Of a DNA stretch of 64,000 bases, positions 43,544 through 53,301 are shown one piece after another. Under the pieces are notes generated by a model. The model had not been told where the DNA came from and did no database searches. It saw nothing but the letters and a program-made list of their open reading frames with translations. This DNA comes from Actinomadura harenae (lineage in GTDB: Bacteria; Actinomycetota; Actinomycetes; Streptosporangiales; Streptosporangiaceae), in assembly GCF_003696215.1 (NCBI RefSeq), contig NZ_RFFG01000001.1, positions 1-64,000 of the forward strand, in the 5' to 3' direction. The position numbers were made by a program, and so were the translations under genes. The stretch's first letter is position 1, and every line of letters starts with the position of its first letter.

Positions 43544-44014
43544 TCAGCTCTTGGGGTCGCGGTAGACGATCAGGTCGCCGGTTCCGGGGCGGACGGCGTC
43601 CCAGGCGTCCGGGAGGCCGATGACGGCGAGCGAGCAGGTCGGGAAGCCGGCGGGCGCCCCGTCCGGGACCAGGTCGTGGACGAACTGGTGCACCGAGGGG
43701 TTGTGCCCGACGAGCAGCAGCGTGTCCACGTCGCCGCCGTTCTCCCGGACGAGCCGGAGCAGCTCGTCCGCGTCGTTGGCGTAGATCATCGGCTCGAACC
43801 GGACGTCGGTGTCGACGCCCAGCGCGTCCAGGGTCTGCCGGGTGCGGACGGCGGGCGAGCACAGCACGAGGTCGGGCGCGTGGCCGCCCGCGCGGAGCCA
43901 GTCCCCGGCGGCGGACGCGTCGCGCCGTCCCCGGCCGGTGAGCTCCCGGTCCGCGTCGTCCTTCCCGAAGCCGTCCTCGGCCTTGGCGTGCCGCAGCACG
44001 ATCAATGTGGGCAT
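43544..44014 (-). CDS. SixA-like phosphohistidine phosphatase
   Basis: A 156-residue histidine phosphatase superfamily protein. LIVLRHAKAE carries the catalytic His of the RHG/RHA motif; SPAVRTRQT binds phosphate; LLLVGHNPSVH provides the second His. Size and RHAKAE match SixA, which removes phosphate from His on signalling or PTS proteins. It is convergent with the FUSC gene and upstream of nothing obvious, with a 37-residue membrane protein just before it on the same strand. Confidence 0.88.
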   Translation of the reverse strand: MPTLIVLRHAKAEDGFGKDDADRELTGRGRRDASAAGDWLRAGGHAPDLVLCSPAVRTRQTLDALGVDTDVRFEPMIYANDADELLRLVRENGGDVDTLLLVGHNPSVHQFVHDLVPDGAPAGFPTCSLAVIGLPDAWDAVRPGTGDLIVYRDPKS

Positions 44015-44024
44015 GCCCCGGACC

Positions 44025-44138
44025 CTAGGGCGCGACCAGGTAGGCGAGCAGGAAGAGCACGCCGATGATCGCCAGCATCCCGGTGAAGACGAGGGTGAAC
44101 CCCTTCGGGCCGGACAGGGTGGACTTCTCGCCGCTCAA
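44025..44138 (-). CDS. 37-residue single-span membrane protein
   Basis: A short gene with GGGAGG 7 bp before a TTG at 44138. The product is LSGEKSTLSGPKGFTLVFTG followed by a single hydrophobic helix (MLAIIGVLFLLAYLVAP) ending at the stop. The stop lies 10 bp before the SixA-like start, so they may share a transcript. It is real if the strong binding site and clean membrane helix are taken at face value; function unknown. Confidence 0.65.
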   Translation of the reverse strand: MSGEKSTLSGPKGFTLVFTGMLAIIGVLFLLAYLVAP

Positions 44139-44275
44139 GGCCGCGCCTCCCGCGTTTCGGTGTGATGTCGTACAAGCGTACGGCCGGACCCCCGTGCCCC
44201 GGATCCAGCCCCGCCCCACGCCCCGCCTCGCCCCCCGCCTCGTCCCCCGCCCGGTCCATCCGGCGCCGAGCACAC

Positions 44276-44308
44276 GCGCCCCCGTCCGGACGGGCCGGAC
44301 GGGGGCGC
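44276..44308. terminator. Perfect 14-bp hairpin downstream of hppA
   Basis: GCGCCCCCGTCCGG (44276-44289) pairs exactly with CCGGACGGGGGCGC (44295-44308) around a 5-nt loop. It lies 66 bp past the hppA stop on the minus strand. No T run follows. An I-shaped terminator for hppA is the simplest reading. Confidence 0.75.
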
Positions 44309-44373
44309 GGAGCGAGCCTCGAACCGATCACCCGGGGAGCTTCGGCCCCGGGCGCGGAACGGGTGTCAGCCGG

Positions 44374-46899
44374 TCACTCCTGGGCGGTGGGGTCGCCGGC
44401 GCGGGCCGCGCCGTTGGCCTCGACCCTGGTGACCGACGCCTCGGCGGCGGGCCCCGGGACGGAGGGCGTCACGGACGCCGAGACCGCCTCGGAAGCACCG
44501 GAGACACCGGAACCGCCGGACGCGCCGGACCCGCCGGACGGACCGGACGCGCCGGACCCGCCGCCGCTCTCGAGGGACTCGTCCGCCGCGGCCATCTCGC
44601 CGATCGGGTCGGCCCGGCGCTTGGAGATCACGATCGCGACGACCACCACGGCGATCGCGGCGAGGGCGACCACCACGCGCAGCCAGGTGTTCCCGGCGTA
44701 GCGCACCACGGCGTCCGCGACCAGCAGCGCGACCAGGTTCATCACCTTGATCAGCGGGTTGATCGCGGGACCGGCGGTGTCCTTGAACGGGTCGCCGACG
44801 GTGTCGCCGATCACGGTCGCGGCGTGCGCGTCGGAACCCTTGCCGCCGAGCTTGCCCTCCTCGACCAGCTTCTTGGCGTTGTCCCAGGCGCCGCCGGAGT
44901 TGGAGAGGAACACCGCCATCAGGACCCCGGCCGCGATCGCGCCGCCCAGGTAGGCGCCGAGCGGCGCGTAGCCGAGCGCGAACCCGACGGCGATCGGGGT
45001 CATGATCGCCAGCAGTCCGGGCGTGGCGAGCTCGCGCTGCGCGTCCTGGGTGCAGATCGACACGACCCGGTCGTAGTCGGGCACCTCGGTGCCGTCCATG
45101 ATCCCCGGACGGGTCCGGAACTGGTTGCGGACCTCGACCACCACGCGTCCGGCCGCGCGGCCGACCGCCATGATCGCCAGGCCCGCGAACAGGAACACCA
45201 CGGCCGCGCCGATGATCAGGCCGATCAGCACGTTCGGGTTGTCGATGGACAGCGAGAACACCTTGAAGTCGCCGAGCGCGCTGCGCGCCGACGGCGAGGC
45301 GTTCCCGAGCGCGTTCACGACCGTCGTCCGGAACGAGCCGAACAGCGCGGTCGCGGCGAGCACGGCGGTCGCGATCGCGATGCCCTTGGTGATCGCCTTG
45401 GTGGTGTTGCCGACGGCGTCCAGCCGCTCCAGGACGGCGGCGGCCTCGCCCTGGACGTCGCCGGACATCTCGGCGATGCCCTGCGCGTTGTCGGAGACCG
45501 GGCCGAAGGTGTCCATGGACACGATCACCCCGACCGTGGTGAGCAGGCCCGTTCCGGCCATCGCCACGGCGAACAGCGCGACCGTGGTGTTGCCGAACCC
45601 GAGCAGGAACGCGCCGTACACGGCGGCGGCGATCACCAGGGCGGTGTAGACGGCCGACTCCAGGCCGAGCGAGATCCCGGAGAGGATCACGGTCGCGGGC
45701 CCGGTGCGGGCGCTTCCGGTGACCTCCCTGACCGGCTTGCGGTTGGTCTCGGTGAAGTAGCCGGTGAGCAGCTGGATCGCGCTGGCCAGCACGATCCCGA
45801 TGAGGACGGCGCCGAGCGCGACCCAGCGCGGATCGGCGTCCAGGCCGCGGATCCTGGCGTCGGTCACGCCGTGCAGGTCGGCGAACGAGGACGGCAGGTA
45901 GGCGAAGGCCGCGATCGCGACCAGCACCGCCGAGAAGATCGCGGAGATGAAGAACCCGCGGTTGATCGCCGACATCCCGGACCGGTCGGACGCCCGGGGC
46001 GCGACCGCGAAGATCCCGACCACCGCGGTGATCACGCCGATCATCGGGACGATCAGCGGGAACACCAGGCCCTCGTTGCCGAACGCGTTGGTGCCGAGGA
46101 TGAGCGCCGCGACCAGCATGACCGCGTACGACTCGAACAGGTCGGCGGCCATGCCGGCGCAGTCGCCGACGTTGTCGCCCACGTTGTCGGCGATGGTCGC
46201 GGCGTTGCGCGGGTCATCCTCGGGGATGCCCTGCTCGACCTTGCCGACCAGGTCGGCGCCGACGTCGGCGGCCTTGGTGAAGATGCCGCCGCCGACCCGC
46301 ATGAACATGGCGAGCAGCGCGGCGCCGAAGCCGAAGCCCTCGAGCACCTTCGGCGCCTCGCCCTTGTAGGCGAGGACGACCACGGCGGCGCCGAAGAGCC
46401 CGAGCCCGACGGTGAACATGCCCGCGACCCCGCCGGTGCGGAACGCGATGCGCATGGCCTTGCGCTCGCCGCCCTCGGCGTCCCGGGCGGCGGCGGCGAC
46501 GCGCACGTTGCCGCGCACCGCCAGCCACATGCCGGTGAACCCGGTGACCGCCGAGAACAGAGCCCCGACGACGAAGAACACCGACCGGCCGATCCGCTCG
46601 CCCGTGCTGTCGGCGGGCAGCAGGAGGAGCAGGAACGGGATGACGACCACGAAGACGGCGACCGTGCGGAACTGGCGTTTCAGGTAGGCGAGCGCGCCCA
46701 CCTGGACGGCCCTCGCGATGGACTGCATCTTCTCGGTGCCCTGGCCCGCGGCCAGGACCTCCCTTACCAGTCCTGCGGCGACGGCCAGTGCCAGAAGCGC
46801 GACCACGGCGACGACGACCACCAAAGTGAGGTCACCGCCGCCGAGACTGACGTCCGCGGCTTTCGCAACGGCCGGGCTTGACAGGGAAAGCCCAGACAT
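44374..46899 (-). CDS. hppA: K+-independent H+-translocating pyrophosphatase
   Basis: Membrane pump that couples pyrophosphate hydrolysis to proton export, 841 residues, about 16 helices. Catalytic signatures: DVGADLVGKVE, DDPRNAATIADNVGDNVGDCAG and, near the end, DAHAATVIGDTVGDPFKDT. The motif GNTTKA carries Lys at the position that makes the enzyme K+-independent (K+-dependent forms have Ala), so proton rather than sodium pumping is expected. The C-terminus has an extra Gly/Ser/Ala repeat tail of ~60 residues. The start follows a weak site. The gene has a long AT-richer leader. Confidence 0.97.
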   Translation of the reverse strand: MSGLSLSSPAVAKAADVSLGGGDLTLVVVVAVVALLALAVAAGLVREVLAAGQGTEKMQSIARAVQVGALAYLKRQFRTVAVFVVVIPFLLLLLPADSTGERIGRSVFFVVGALFSAVTGFTGMWLAVRGNVRVAAAARDAEGGERKAMRIAFRTGGVAGMFTVGLGLFGAAVVVLAYKGEAPKVLEGFGFGAALLAMFMRVGGGIFTKAADVGADLVGKVEQGIPEDDPRNAATIADNVGDNVGDCAGMAADLFESYAVMLVAALILGTNAFGNEGLVFPLIVPMIGVITAVVGIFAVAPRASDRSGMSAINRGFFISAIFSAVLVAIAAFAYLPSSFADLHGVTDARIRGLDADPRWVALGAVLIGIVLASAIQLLTGYFTETNRKPVREVTGSARTGPATVILSGISLGLESAVYTALVIAAAVYGAFLLGFGNTTVALFAVAMAGTGLLTTVGVIVSMDTFGPVSDNAQGIAEMSGDVQGEAAAVLERLDAVGNTTKAITKGIAIATAVLAATALFGSFRTTVVNALGNASPSARSALGDFKVFSLSIDNPNVLIGLIIGAAVVFLFAGLAIMAVGRAAGRVVVEVRNQFRTRPGIMDGTEVPDYDRVVSICTQDAQRELATPGLLAIMTPIAVGFALGYAPLGAYLGGAIAAGVLMAVFLSNSGGAWDNAKKLVEEGKLGGKGSDAHAATVIGDTVGDPFKDTAGPAINPLIKVMNLVALLVADAVVRYAGNTWLRVVVALAAIAVVVVAIVISKRRADPIGEMAAADESLESGGGSGASGPSGGSGASGGSGVSGASEAVSASVTPSVPGPAAEASVTRVEANGAARAGDPTAQE

Positions 46900-47380
46900 C
46901 CGTGTCCTCCTCGACAGGGGCGTGGCGATCCGGATCGTCCTGTCGGACGATCTTTACCGCGTACCCCGCGAGCGGCCGGTTCAATGTCTCCGAGGAGGGA
47001 CGGGCCCCCTGCACCCCTCGGCGGCAACGCCGAATCAGTCACTGCGCACGGCTACGCGGGTGCCGGGAGTGTACGCAGGTGGCGGCGCATTTGAGAAGAC
47101 CGTCCGGGACCTCCCGGGGGTGCACGGCAATGGCAATACCCGAGGGCCCGGGATTTGCTCGCGTCCGCCCCGATCCGTCCGTCTGGGCTGGTCAGACAGG
47201 GTAAGCTTCTCTTACCTCACAGCCACATTCGCGTCTCTTACTCCCCGAGGACCCCACGCTTCCCAGTTATAGACATCCGTATTTGGTAATTGATCTTTGA
47301 CCGTTATTCGAACGGCGCGAAGATCGACGAGAGAACGATCTCATAACCGTTCCTCCCTTGGGCATCAGTGACACCCCGGA
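46900..47380. other. Long leader of hppA and tail of the kinase gene
   Basis: No gene seen. Contains GGTAAG (47200-47205) / CTTACC (47211-47216), an exact 6-bp inverted repeat, and TCTCTTAC words nearby. Bases 47220-47350 are AT-richer and include CCGTT/AACGG pairs (about 47300-47314) just beyond the kinase stop. An hppA promoter probably lies here. Confidence 0.5.
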
Positions 47381-48757
47381 TCACATCCGTCCCGAATTCG
47401 GCAGGCGCACCGTGACCCGAAGTCCACCGCCCGGATTCGGCGACGCGAACGCCGTTCCGCCGTGCGCGCCCGCCACCGCGCGCACGATCGACAGCCCCAG
47501 TCCGCTGCCCCGGTCCGACCGCACCCGCTCCGCGCCCAGCCGCCGGAACGGCTCGAAGATCGTCTCGGTCTCGTAGGCCGGGACGACCGGCCCGGTGTTG
47601 GTCACCGTCAGCTCCGTCCAGCCGTCGTGCACCCCCGTCATCACCCGGCACGTCCCGCCGCGGTGGTTGTGCCGGACGGCGTTCTCCACCAGGTTCTGGA
47701 CGAGCCGCTCCAGCAGCACCGGGTCGCCGTCCGCCGGCGCCGGGGACAGCTCGCCGCGCACCGTCACGTCCCGCTCGGCCGCCTCGCCGCCCTCCGCCGC
47801 CGCGAGGTCCACGACGTGCCGGGCGACGTCGGCGAGATCCAGCGGCGTCCGCTCGGTCACCTCGTTCTCGCCGCCCGCGAGGGTGAGCAGCCCGTCGATC
47901 AGCCGCTCGTGCCGCTCGTTCACCACCAGCAGCGACTCGCCCAGCCGCCGCACGTCCTCGGACGCGCCGCGCCGCCGCACCGCCACGTCCACGAGCGTCC
48001 GGTTGATCGCGAGCGGGGTGCGCAGCTCGTGCGAGGCGTTCGCGACGAACCGGCGCTGCCCGTCGAACGACCGCGACAGGCGGCCGAGCATCGTGTCGAA
48101 CGTGTCGGCCAGCTCACGCACCTCGTCCCGCGGCCCGTCGTACCCGATCCGCTCGGTCAGGTCGTGGCTCCGCGCGACCCGCCGGGCGGTCTCGGTGATC
48201 CGCTGGACGGGCCGCAGCGCCCGGTCCGCCATCAGCCAGCCGAGCCCCAGCGCCGCCAGCGCCACCAGGCCGAGCGCGATCGCGCCCTGCGTCAGCACCG
48301 AGTCGAGCGTCGCCTTCTGGAAGTCGTCGGCCGCGCCGCCGACCCGCTGCCGCTGGATGAAGTAGGCCGCCTTCCCGCCGCTGTCGACCGCCCCCAGCAG
48401 CCGGCCGTCGACCTTCCCGTCCACCTTGGCGATCCGCTGCGGACCCGGGCCGGCCGCCACGCCCTGCTTGACCGGCGCCGCGCCCTGCAGGAGCGCCAGC
48501 GGATCCGGCGTCCGGCCCACCGGGGCCTGCATGAGCCGCAGCGGATCCGGCGTCCCGCCCGGCACCGCGCGCGTGTCCGGCATCTGCGCCGACGTGATGA
48601 CCTGGTTCATCAGCTGCCCGCGCGGCCCTTGCAGGTTGTTCTGGACGAGCACGTACGTCAGCGTGAGCAGAACGATCCCCGCCGCGACGAACATGCCGCC
48701 GTACAACAGGGTCAGCCGCGCGCGGATCGTCGACCTCATGTGGATGCTCGGTCTCAT
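47381..48757 (-). CDS. OmpR-class sensor histidine kinase
   Basis: A 458-residue membrane kinase. Two helices (LLYGGMFVAAGIVLLTLTYV and AIALGLVALAALGLGWLM) enclose an extracellular sensor of about 115 residues with an internal repeat (TPDPLRLMQAPV and TPDPLALLQGAAP). HAMP, then HisKA with His243 in ANASHELRTPLA, N box QNLVENAVRHN and G box GSGLGLSIV. The ATG overlaps the regulator stop (ATGA). It senses the cell surface; the divergent lipoprotein operon suggests envelope or drug stress. Confidence 0.92.
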   Translation of the reverse strand: MRPSIHMRSTIRARLTLLYGGMFVAAGIVLLTLTYVLVQNNLQGPRGQLMNQVITSAQMPDTRAVPGGTPDPLRLMQAPVGRTPDPLALLQGAAPVKQGVAAGPGPQRIAKVDGKVDGRLLGAVDSGGKAAYFIQRQRVGGAADDFQKATLDSVLTQGAIALGLVALAALGLGWLMADRALRPVQRITETARRVARSHDLTERIGYDGPRDEVRELADTFDTMLGRLSRSFDGQRRFVANASHELRTPLAINRTLVDVAVRRRGASEDVRRLGESLLVVNERHERLIDGLLTLAGGENEVTERTPLDLADVARHVVDLAAAEGGEAAERDVTVRGELSPAPADGDPVLLERLVQNLVENAVRHNHRGGTCRVMTGVHDGWTELTVTNTGPVVPAYETETIFEPFRRLGAERVRSDRGSGLGLSIVRAVAGAHGGTAFASPNPGGGLRVTVRLPNSGRM

Positions 48758-49410
48758 GGGATCCGGTACCCCACTCCCGGGACGGTCTCGATGACGGAGG
48801 GTTCCCCGAGCTTGCGCCGCAGCTTCATCAGGGTCACCCGGACGGTGTTGGTGAACGGGTCGGTGTGCTCGTCCCACGCCTTCTCCAGCAGTCGCTCGGC
48901 GGACACGACCGTGCCGTCCGCGCGCAGCAGCTCGGCGAGCACCGCGAACTCCTTGCGCGCCAGGTGCACGTACCGTCCGTCCCGGAACACCTCGTGATGG
49001 GCCGGGTCGAGCCGGATCCCCGCGCGCTCGAACGTCGGCGGATCCGCCGGACGGGCACGGCGGCCCAACGCGTGCACGCGCGCGAGCAGCTCCTCGAACG
49101 CGAACGGCTTGGGCAGGTAGTCGTCCGCGCCGAGGCTCAGCCCCTCCACGCGCGCGGGCACGGACGACGCGGCGGTCAGCATCAGCACCCGCACATGCAT
49201 CCCGGACCCGGCGACCGCCCGGCACACCTCGTCGCCGTGCACGACCGGCAGGTCCCGGTCGAGCAGCAGCACGTCGTAGTCGTTCACACCGAGCCGCTCC
49301 AGCGCGGCGTCGCCGTCGTACACCACGTCCACCGCGATCGCCTCGGCCCGCAGGCCCTCCGCGATCGAGTCGGCGAGCATCCGCTCGTCCTCGGCCACCA
49401 GAACCCGCAC
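48754..49410 (-). CDS. OmpR-class response regulator
   Basis: A 218-residue regulator starting VRVLVAEDERMLA. Receiver with Asp51 in VLLLDRDLP, Thr in MLTAA and Lys in YLPKPF; C-terminal winged helix with KEFAVLAELLRADG and the wing GVGYRIP. The GTG at 49410 has GGGAGG upstream. Together with the kinase it forms a pair that faces away from the lipoprotein/MacAB operon. A GGTTAC direct repeat in the gap is the best candidate for its box. Confidence 0.93.
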   Translation of the reverse strand: MRVLVAEDERMLADSIAEGLRAEAIAVDVVYDGDAALERLGVNDYDVLLLDRDLPVVHGDEVCRAVAGSGMHVRVLMLTAASSVPARVEGLSLGADDYLPKPFAFEELLARVHALGRRARPADPPTFERAGIRLDPAHHEVFRDGRYVHLARKEFAVLAELLRADGTVVSAERLLEKAWDEHTDPFTNTVRVTLMKLRRKLGEPSVIETVPGVGYRIP

Positions 49411-49492
49411 AGGCCCCGCCCTCCCCGCCACCGCTCGTCCGCTTCCCGGACGAGCCTGTTGGATCCCCCGTAATGTCCGCATAACGCGAAGC

Positions 49493-49509
49493 GGTTACGG
49501 CCGGGTTAC
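49493..49509 (+). promoter_or_regulatory. OmpR-type direct repeat (GGTTAC x2, 11-bp phased)
   Basis: GGTTAC at 49493-49498 and again at 49504-49509, starts 11 bp apart, i.e. on one face of the helix. The site is 64-80 bp before the lipoprotein gene and 83-99 bp upstream of the response regulator, in a divergent region. OmpR-family regulators typically use such tandem sites. Confidence 0.6.
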
Positions 49510-49572
49510 CGGTCGCCCGCTGGACTTCTCCTCGATCGCCGGGACGGCCCCGGCACGGACGAGGAGACGACG

Positions 49573-50097
49573 ATGCGGACCCCACGGCTCGCCGGCCTGC
49601 TGCTGGCCCCGGTTCTGGCCCTCGGCCTCTCCGCCTGCGGAAACGGCGGCGGGGGCGACAAGCTCGCCACCCAGTCGGCCAAGAAGGCCGATGAGGCGAC
49701 CAAGCTGCGGAACTTCGCCAAGTGCATGCGGGAGCACGGCGTCGACATGAAGGACCCGGGCGACGACGGCCGGATCACGATGATGCAGTCGAAGGGCGCG
49801 CCCGGCGGCGGCGAGCAGGCGATGCAGGCGGCGCAGAAGGCGTGCCAGCACCTGATGCCGAACGGCGGCAAGCCGAAGCAGGCGAGCCCGCAGGACATCG
49901 ACAGGCTGCGCAAGTACGCCCAGTGCATGCGCGGGCACGGCATCAGCATGGAGGACCCCGGCTCGGACGGCGGGATCAGGATCAGGATGACCGGACCGCC
50001 CCAGGGCTCGCAGAACGGCGGGGACCCCGCGAACGACCCGACGCTCAAGGCCGCGCAGGAGGCGTGCAAGCAGTTCCAGCCCGGGAGAGTGAAGTGA
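49573..50097 (+). CDS. Lipoprotein with two CMRxHG repeats
   Basis: A 174-residue lipoprotein: signal peptide with lipobox LSAC (Cys22), Gly-rich linker, then two homologous halves. The first has [19 protein letters not shown] ending [10 protein letters not shown]; the second has [19 protein letters not shown] ending [10 protein letters not shown]. Each half conserves Cys, Met, Arg, His and Gly in CMRxHG and a later Cys, suggesting a paired disulfide or metal site. The family occurs in actinobacteria but I know of no described function. It starts the four-gene operon and overlaps the next gene. Confidence 0.8.
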   Translation: MRTPRLAGLLLAPVLALGLSACGNGGGGDKLATQSAKKADEATKLRNFAKCMREHGVDMKDPGDDGRITMMQSKGAPGGGEQAMQAAQKACQHLMPNGGKPKQASPQDIDRLRKYAQCMRGHGISMEDPGSDGGIRIRMTGPPQGSQNGGDPANDPTLKAAQEACKQFQPGRVK

Positions 50098-51230
50098 GGC
50101 GATCCCGCGCGATCGGGCTGGGCGTCCTGGCCGTGGCGGCGGTCGGCGGCGCCGGCCTCGCCACGGCCGGGCTCGGCGGCGGGGGCGGGTCCGGGACGGC
50201 CGGCGGGCCGAAGGTCCCCGCGACCGCCGCCGTCGAGCGGACGACGCTCACCGAGACCCAGAAGGTCGACGGCACCCTCGGCTACGGCGACACGACCACC
50301 CTGTCGGCCCCCTCGACCAGCTCAGGCGGAGGAGGCGGCGGGGGCGGGGGCGGCGGATCAGGTGGCGGCGGAGGGGGCGGGGGCGGCGGCGGGGGGTCGT
50401 CCGCCGGGACGGTCACCTGGCTCCCCTCCCCCGGCACGAAGATCGGACGCGGCGAGCCCGCCTACCGCGTCGACAACCGTCCCGTGCCGCTCCTCTACGG
50501 CCGGATGCCGCTCTACCGGACCCTCAAGGACGGCGTCGAGGGGAGCGACGTCCTCCAGCTCGAACGGAACCTCGCCGCGCTCGGCTACGGCGGCTTCACC
50601 GTCGACGAGAAGTACACCTCGGCCACCGCGACCGCCGTCAAGCAGTGGCAGGAGGACACGGGCATGGCCGAGACCGGCGAGATCGCCCCGGGAGGCGTCG
50701 TCGTCGCACGCGACGAGATCCGCGTCGCCGAACGCCGCGCGCAGACCGGCGACCGCGCGTCCGGGCCGCTGCTCACCTACACCGGCACCACGCGCGTCGT
50801 CACCATCGCCCTGGACGTCAAGTACCAGAAGCTCGCCAAGGTCGACGCCGGCGTCACCATCGACCTGCCCGACGGCGGCACCACCAAGGGGACGATCAGC
50901 TCGGTCGGCAAGGTCGCCACCCAGTCCCGCGCCGACCAGCCCACCACGGTCAAGGTCACCGTGGAGGTCGGCCGGCAGCGCAGCCTCGGCTCCTACGACA
51001 AGGCCCCCGTGAACGTCTACCTCACCTCGTCGCGGCACGCGTCCGTGCTGGCCGTCCCGGTCGGCGCCCTCGTCGCCCTGCCGGGCGGCGGCTACGGCGT
51101 CCAGGTCCTGTCCGGCGCGTCCGCGCCCGTCCGGACCGTCAAGGTGGACACAGGTGTGTTCGCCCAAGGCCAGGTCGAGGTCACCGGCTCGGGCATCAAC
51201 GCCGGCATGAAGGTCGTGGTGCCCGCATGA
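50094..51230 (+). CDS. MacA/HlyD-like periplasmic adaptor with peptidoglycan-binding domain
   Basis: A 378-residue exported or membrane-anchored adaptor. After an N-terminal helix comes a Gly/Ser stretch of about 35 residues, then a PG_binding_1 domain ([20 protein letters not shown]... [10 protein letters not shown]), and HlyD-like beta-barrel parts ([40 protein letters not shown]). It should link the MacB-like pump to the wall. The GTG overlaps the lipoprotein stop. The insertion of a peptidoglycan-binding domain is typical for Gram-positive versions. Confidence 0.88.
   Translation: MRRSRAIGLGVLAVAAVGGAGLATAGLGGGGGSGTAGGPKVPATAAVERTTLTETQKVDGTLGYGDTTTLSAPSTSSGGGGGGGGGGGSGGGGGGGGGGGGSSAGTVTWLPSPGTKIGRGEPAYRVDNRPVPLLYGRMPLYRTLKDGVEGSDVLQLERNLAALGYGGFTVDEKYTSATATAVKQWQEDTGMAETGEIAPGGVVVARDEIRVAERRAQTGDRASGPLLTYTGTTRVVTIALDVKYQKLAKVDAGVTIDLPDGGTTKGTISSVGKVATQSRADQPTTVKVTVEVGRQRSLGSYDKAPVNVYLTSSRHASVLAVPVGALVALPGGGYGVQVLSGASAPVRTVKVDTGVFAQGQVEVTGSGINAGMKVVVPA
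50325..50397 (+). repeat. Poly-glycine (GGC/GGA/GGG) tract in adaptor gene
   Basis: Seventy bases of near-pure G and C-with-G triplets code about 24 residues, almost all Gly, with a few Ser. G runs on the coding strand could form quadruplexes or cause polymerase slippage; because codons repeat, size may vary in steps of three. Confidence 0.85.
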
Positions 51231-52039
51231 GCACACCCACCCCGAACGCGGACACGCCCCCCGGCGTGCCCCTGACGCAGGAGCCCGCCCCCGGCGGCTC
51301 GGGCTTCGCGGTGGTCGAACTGCGCGAGGTCACCAAGTCCTATCCCGGTGGCGTGACCGCGCTGGACGCCGTGTCGCTCACGATCTCGCCGGGCGAGTTC
51401 GTCGCGGTCGTCGGACCGTCCGGCTCGGGCAAGTCCACGATGCTGAACCTGCTCGGCACGCTCGACCTGCCCGCGTCCGGCACCGTCCTGTTCGAGGGCC
51501 AGGACGTCTCGCGCCTCTCGGACCGGCGGCTCTCGGGGCTGCGCGCCCGCCGCATCGGCTTCGTGTTCCAGCAGTTCCACCTCGCGGCGGGCGTCCCGGC
51601 CGTCGACAACGTCGCGGACGGCCTGCTCTACGCGGGCGTCCCCATCGCCCAACGCCGCGCCCGCGCACGCGAGGCCCTGGAACGCGTCGGCCTCGGACAC
51701 CGGCTCGGACACCGTCCACACCAGCTCTCCGGCGGCGAGAAGCAACGCGTCGCGATCGCCCGCGCCGTGGTGGGCGACCCGGGCCTGCTCCTCGCGGACG
51801 AGCCGACCGGCGCCCTCGACACCGCGTCCGGCACGGTCGTCCTGGATCTGCTGCGCGAGCTGTCCGGCGGCGGCACCACGGTCGTCCTCATCACCCACGA
51901 CCGCGACATAGCCGCCCAGGTCCCCCGCCGGGTCACCATGCGGGACGGCCGCATCGTCCAGGACACGGCGGACGACGCGGGTGAGCTCGGCGGCACAGAT
52001 GCCACCAAGGTCCTTGATGGCGCGAGGTCCGGCCTATGA
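51227..52039 (+). CDS. MacB-type ABC ATPase subunit
   Basis: A 270-residue ATPase of the LolD/MacB class: Walker [11 protein letters not shown]-loop in [10 protein letters not shown], signature LSGGEKQRV, Walker [13 protein letters not shown], switch His in LITHDRD. An N-terminal leader of about 28 residues is unusual. The ATG overlaps the adaptor stop by ATGA, and its own stop overlaps the permease ATG, so all four genes are tightly coupled. Confidence 0.95.
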   Translation: MSTPTPNADTPPGVPLTQEPAPGGSGFAVVELREVTKSYPGGVTALDAVSLTISPGEFVAVVGPSGSGKSTMLNLLGTLDLPASGTVLFEGQDVSRLSDRRLSGLRARRIGFVFQQFHLAAGVPAVDNVADGLLYAGVPIAQRRARAREALERVGLGHRLGHRPHQLSGGEKQRVAIARAVVGDPGLLLADEPTGALDTASGTVVLDLLRELSGGGTTVVLITHDRDIAAQVPRRVTMRDGRIVQDTADDAGELGGTDATKVLDGARSGL

Positions 52040-53301
52040 GCGTCACCGAAGCGCCTCCCCGTCGCAGACCGCGGCGGCTGGAACGGGAACGGCGCCCGAA
52101 GCGCGGACGGCGCGTGGACCGGTCCGGACGGCTCGGAACACGGGACGTCCTGCGCGTCGGCGCGGCGGGACTGCGGGCGCGGCCCCTCCGGGTCGTCCTG
52201 TCCGCGCTGGGGATCGCGATCGGCATCGCCGCCATGATCGGCGTGGTCGGGATCTCCACGTCCAGCCGGGCGCAGCTCCAGGCCACCCTGGACCGGCTCG
52301 GCACCAACCTGCTCACGGTCTCCCCCGGCCACGACTTCTTCGGCGGGAACGCGGAGCTTCCGTTCACCGCCCCGGCCATGATCGCGCGGGTGCCGGGCGT
52401 GGAGTCCGCCACCGCCACCGGCAAGGTCGCCGACGCGCACGTCTACCGCAACGACCACATCGACCCCGAGGAGACCGGCGGGATCGCCGTCATGGCGGCC
52501 GACCTGCGCCTCCCCACCACGATCGGCCTGAGCCTGCGCTCGGGGACCTGGCTGAACGCCGCGACCGGACGCTACCCGGCCGTCGTCCTCGGGTCCGCCG
52601 CCGCCGACCGGCTCGGCGTCACCGGCGCGGGCGGCCAGGTGTGGCTCGCCGGACGCTGGTTCACCGTCGTCGGCGTCCTCGCCCCGAACGCGCTCGCGCC
52701 CGAACTGGACTCGGCCGCGCTGGTCGGCTGGGCCGCGGCGGTCTCCCGCCTCGGCTTCGACGGGCACGCCACCACGATCTACACGCGGACCGCCAAGGAC
52801 GCCGTCGAACGCGTCCGGGACCTGCTCGCCCCGACCGCCAACCCCGAGTCGCCGAACGAGATCGAGGTGTCCCGGCCGTCCGACGCGCTGGCCGCCGAGC
52901 ACGCCGCGAACCAGACGTTCACGGCGCTGCTGCTCGGCCTCGGCGGGGTCGCCCTGCTGGTCGGCGGCGTCGGCGTCGCGAACACGATGGTCATCTCCGT
53001 CCTGGAGCGCCGCGCCGAGATCGGCCTGCGGCGCGCCCTCGGCGCCACCCGCGGGCAGATCCGGCTCCAGTTCCTCACCGAGTCCCAGCTGCTCGCCGCC
53101 CTCGGCGGGCTCGGCGGGGTCGCGCTCGGCGCCCTCGTCACCTTCGGTTTCGCGGTCGCGCAGCACTGGCCCACGGTCGTCCCGCCCTGGGCCATGGCGG
53201 GCGGGCTCGCCGCGACGCTGGTCATCGGCGCGATCGCGGGCCTGTACCCCGCGATCCGGGCCGCCCGCCTCCCCCCGACGGAGGCCCTGACCAGCGCCTG
53301 A
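52036..53301 (+). CDS. MacB/FtsX-type ABC permease
   Basis: A 421-residue permease with the FtsX-like plan: one helix near residue 55 ([20 protein letters not shown]), a large extracellular MacB-core domain, then three C-terminal helices ([25 protein letters not shown] and two more). Motif [18 protein letters not shown] is the coupling region typical of this family. It works with the ATPase and adaptor to move substrates, such as lipopeptides or drugs, from the membrane. The first 40 residues are very basic and cytoplasmic. Confidence 0.95.
   Translation: MSVTEAPPRRRPRRLERERRPKRGRRVDRSGRLGTRDVLRVGAAGLRARPLRVVLSALGIAIGIAAMIGVVGISTSSRAQLQATLDRLGTNLLTVSPGHDFFGGNAELPFTAPAMIARVPGVESATATGKVADAHVYRNDHIDPEETGGIAVMAADLRLPTTIGLSLRSGTWLNAATGRYPAVVLGSAAADRLGVTGAGGQVWLAGRWFTVVGVLAPNALAPELDSAALVGWAAAVSRLGFDGHATTIYTRTAKDAVERVRDLLAPTANPESPNEIEVSRPSDALAAEHAANQTFTALLLGLGGVALLVGGVGVANTMVISVLERRAEIGLRRALGATRGQIRLQFLTESQLLAALGGLGGVALGALVTFGFAVAQHWPTVVPPWAMAGGLAATLVIGAIAGLYPAIRAARLPPTEALTSA

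Noticed and set aside
47198..47218. Possible IdeR/DmdR iron box
   Set aside because: Half-sites resemble AGGTAAG/CTTACC, but the spacer is 5 nt rather than 1, unlike the 19-bp iron box.
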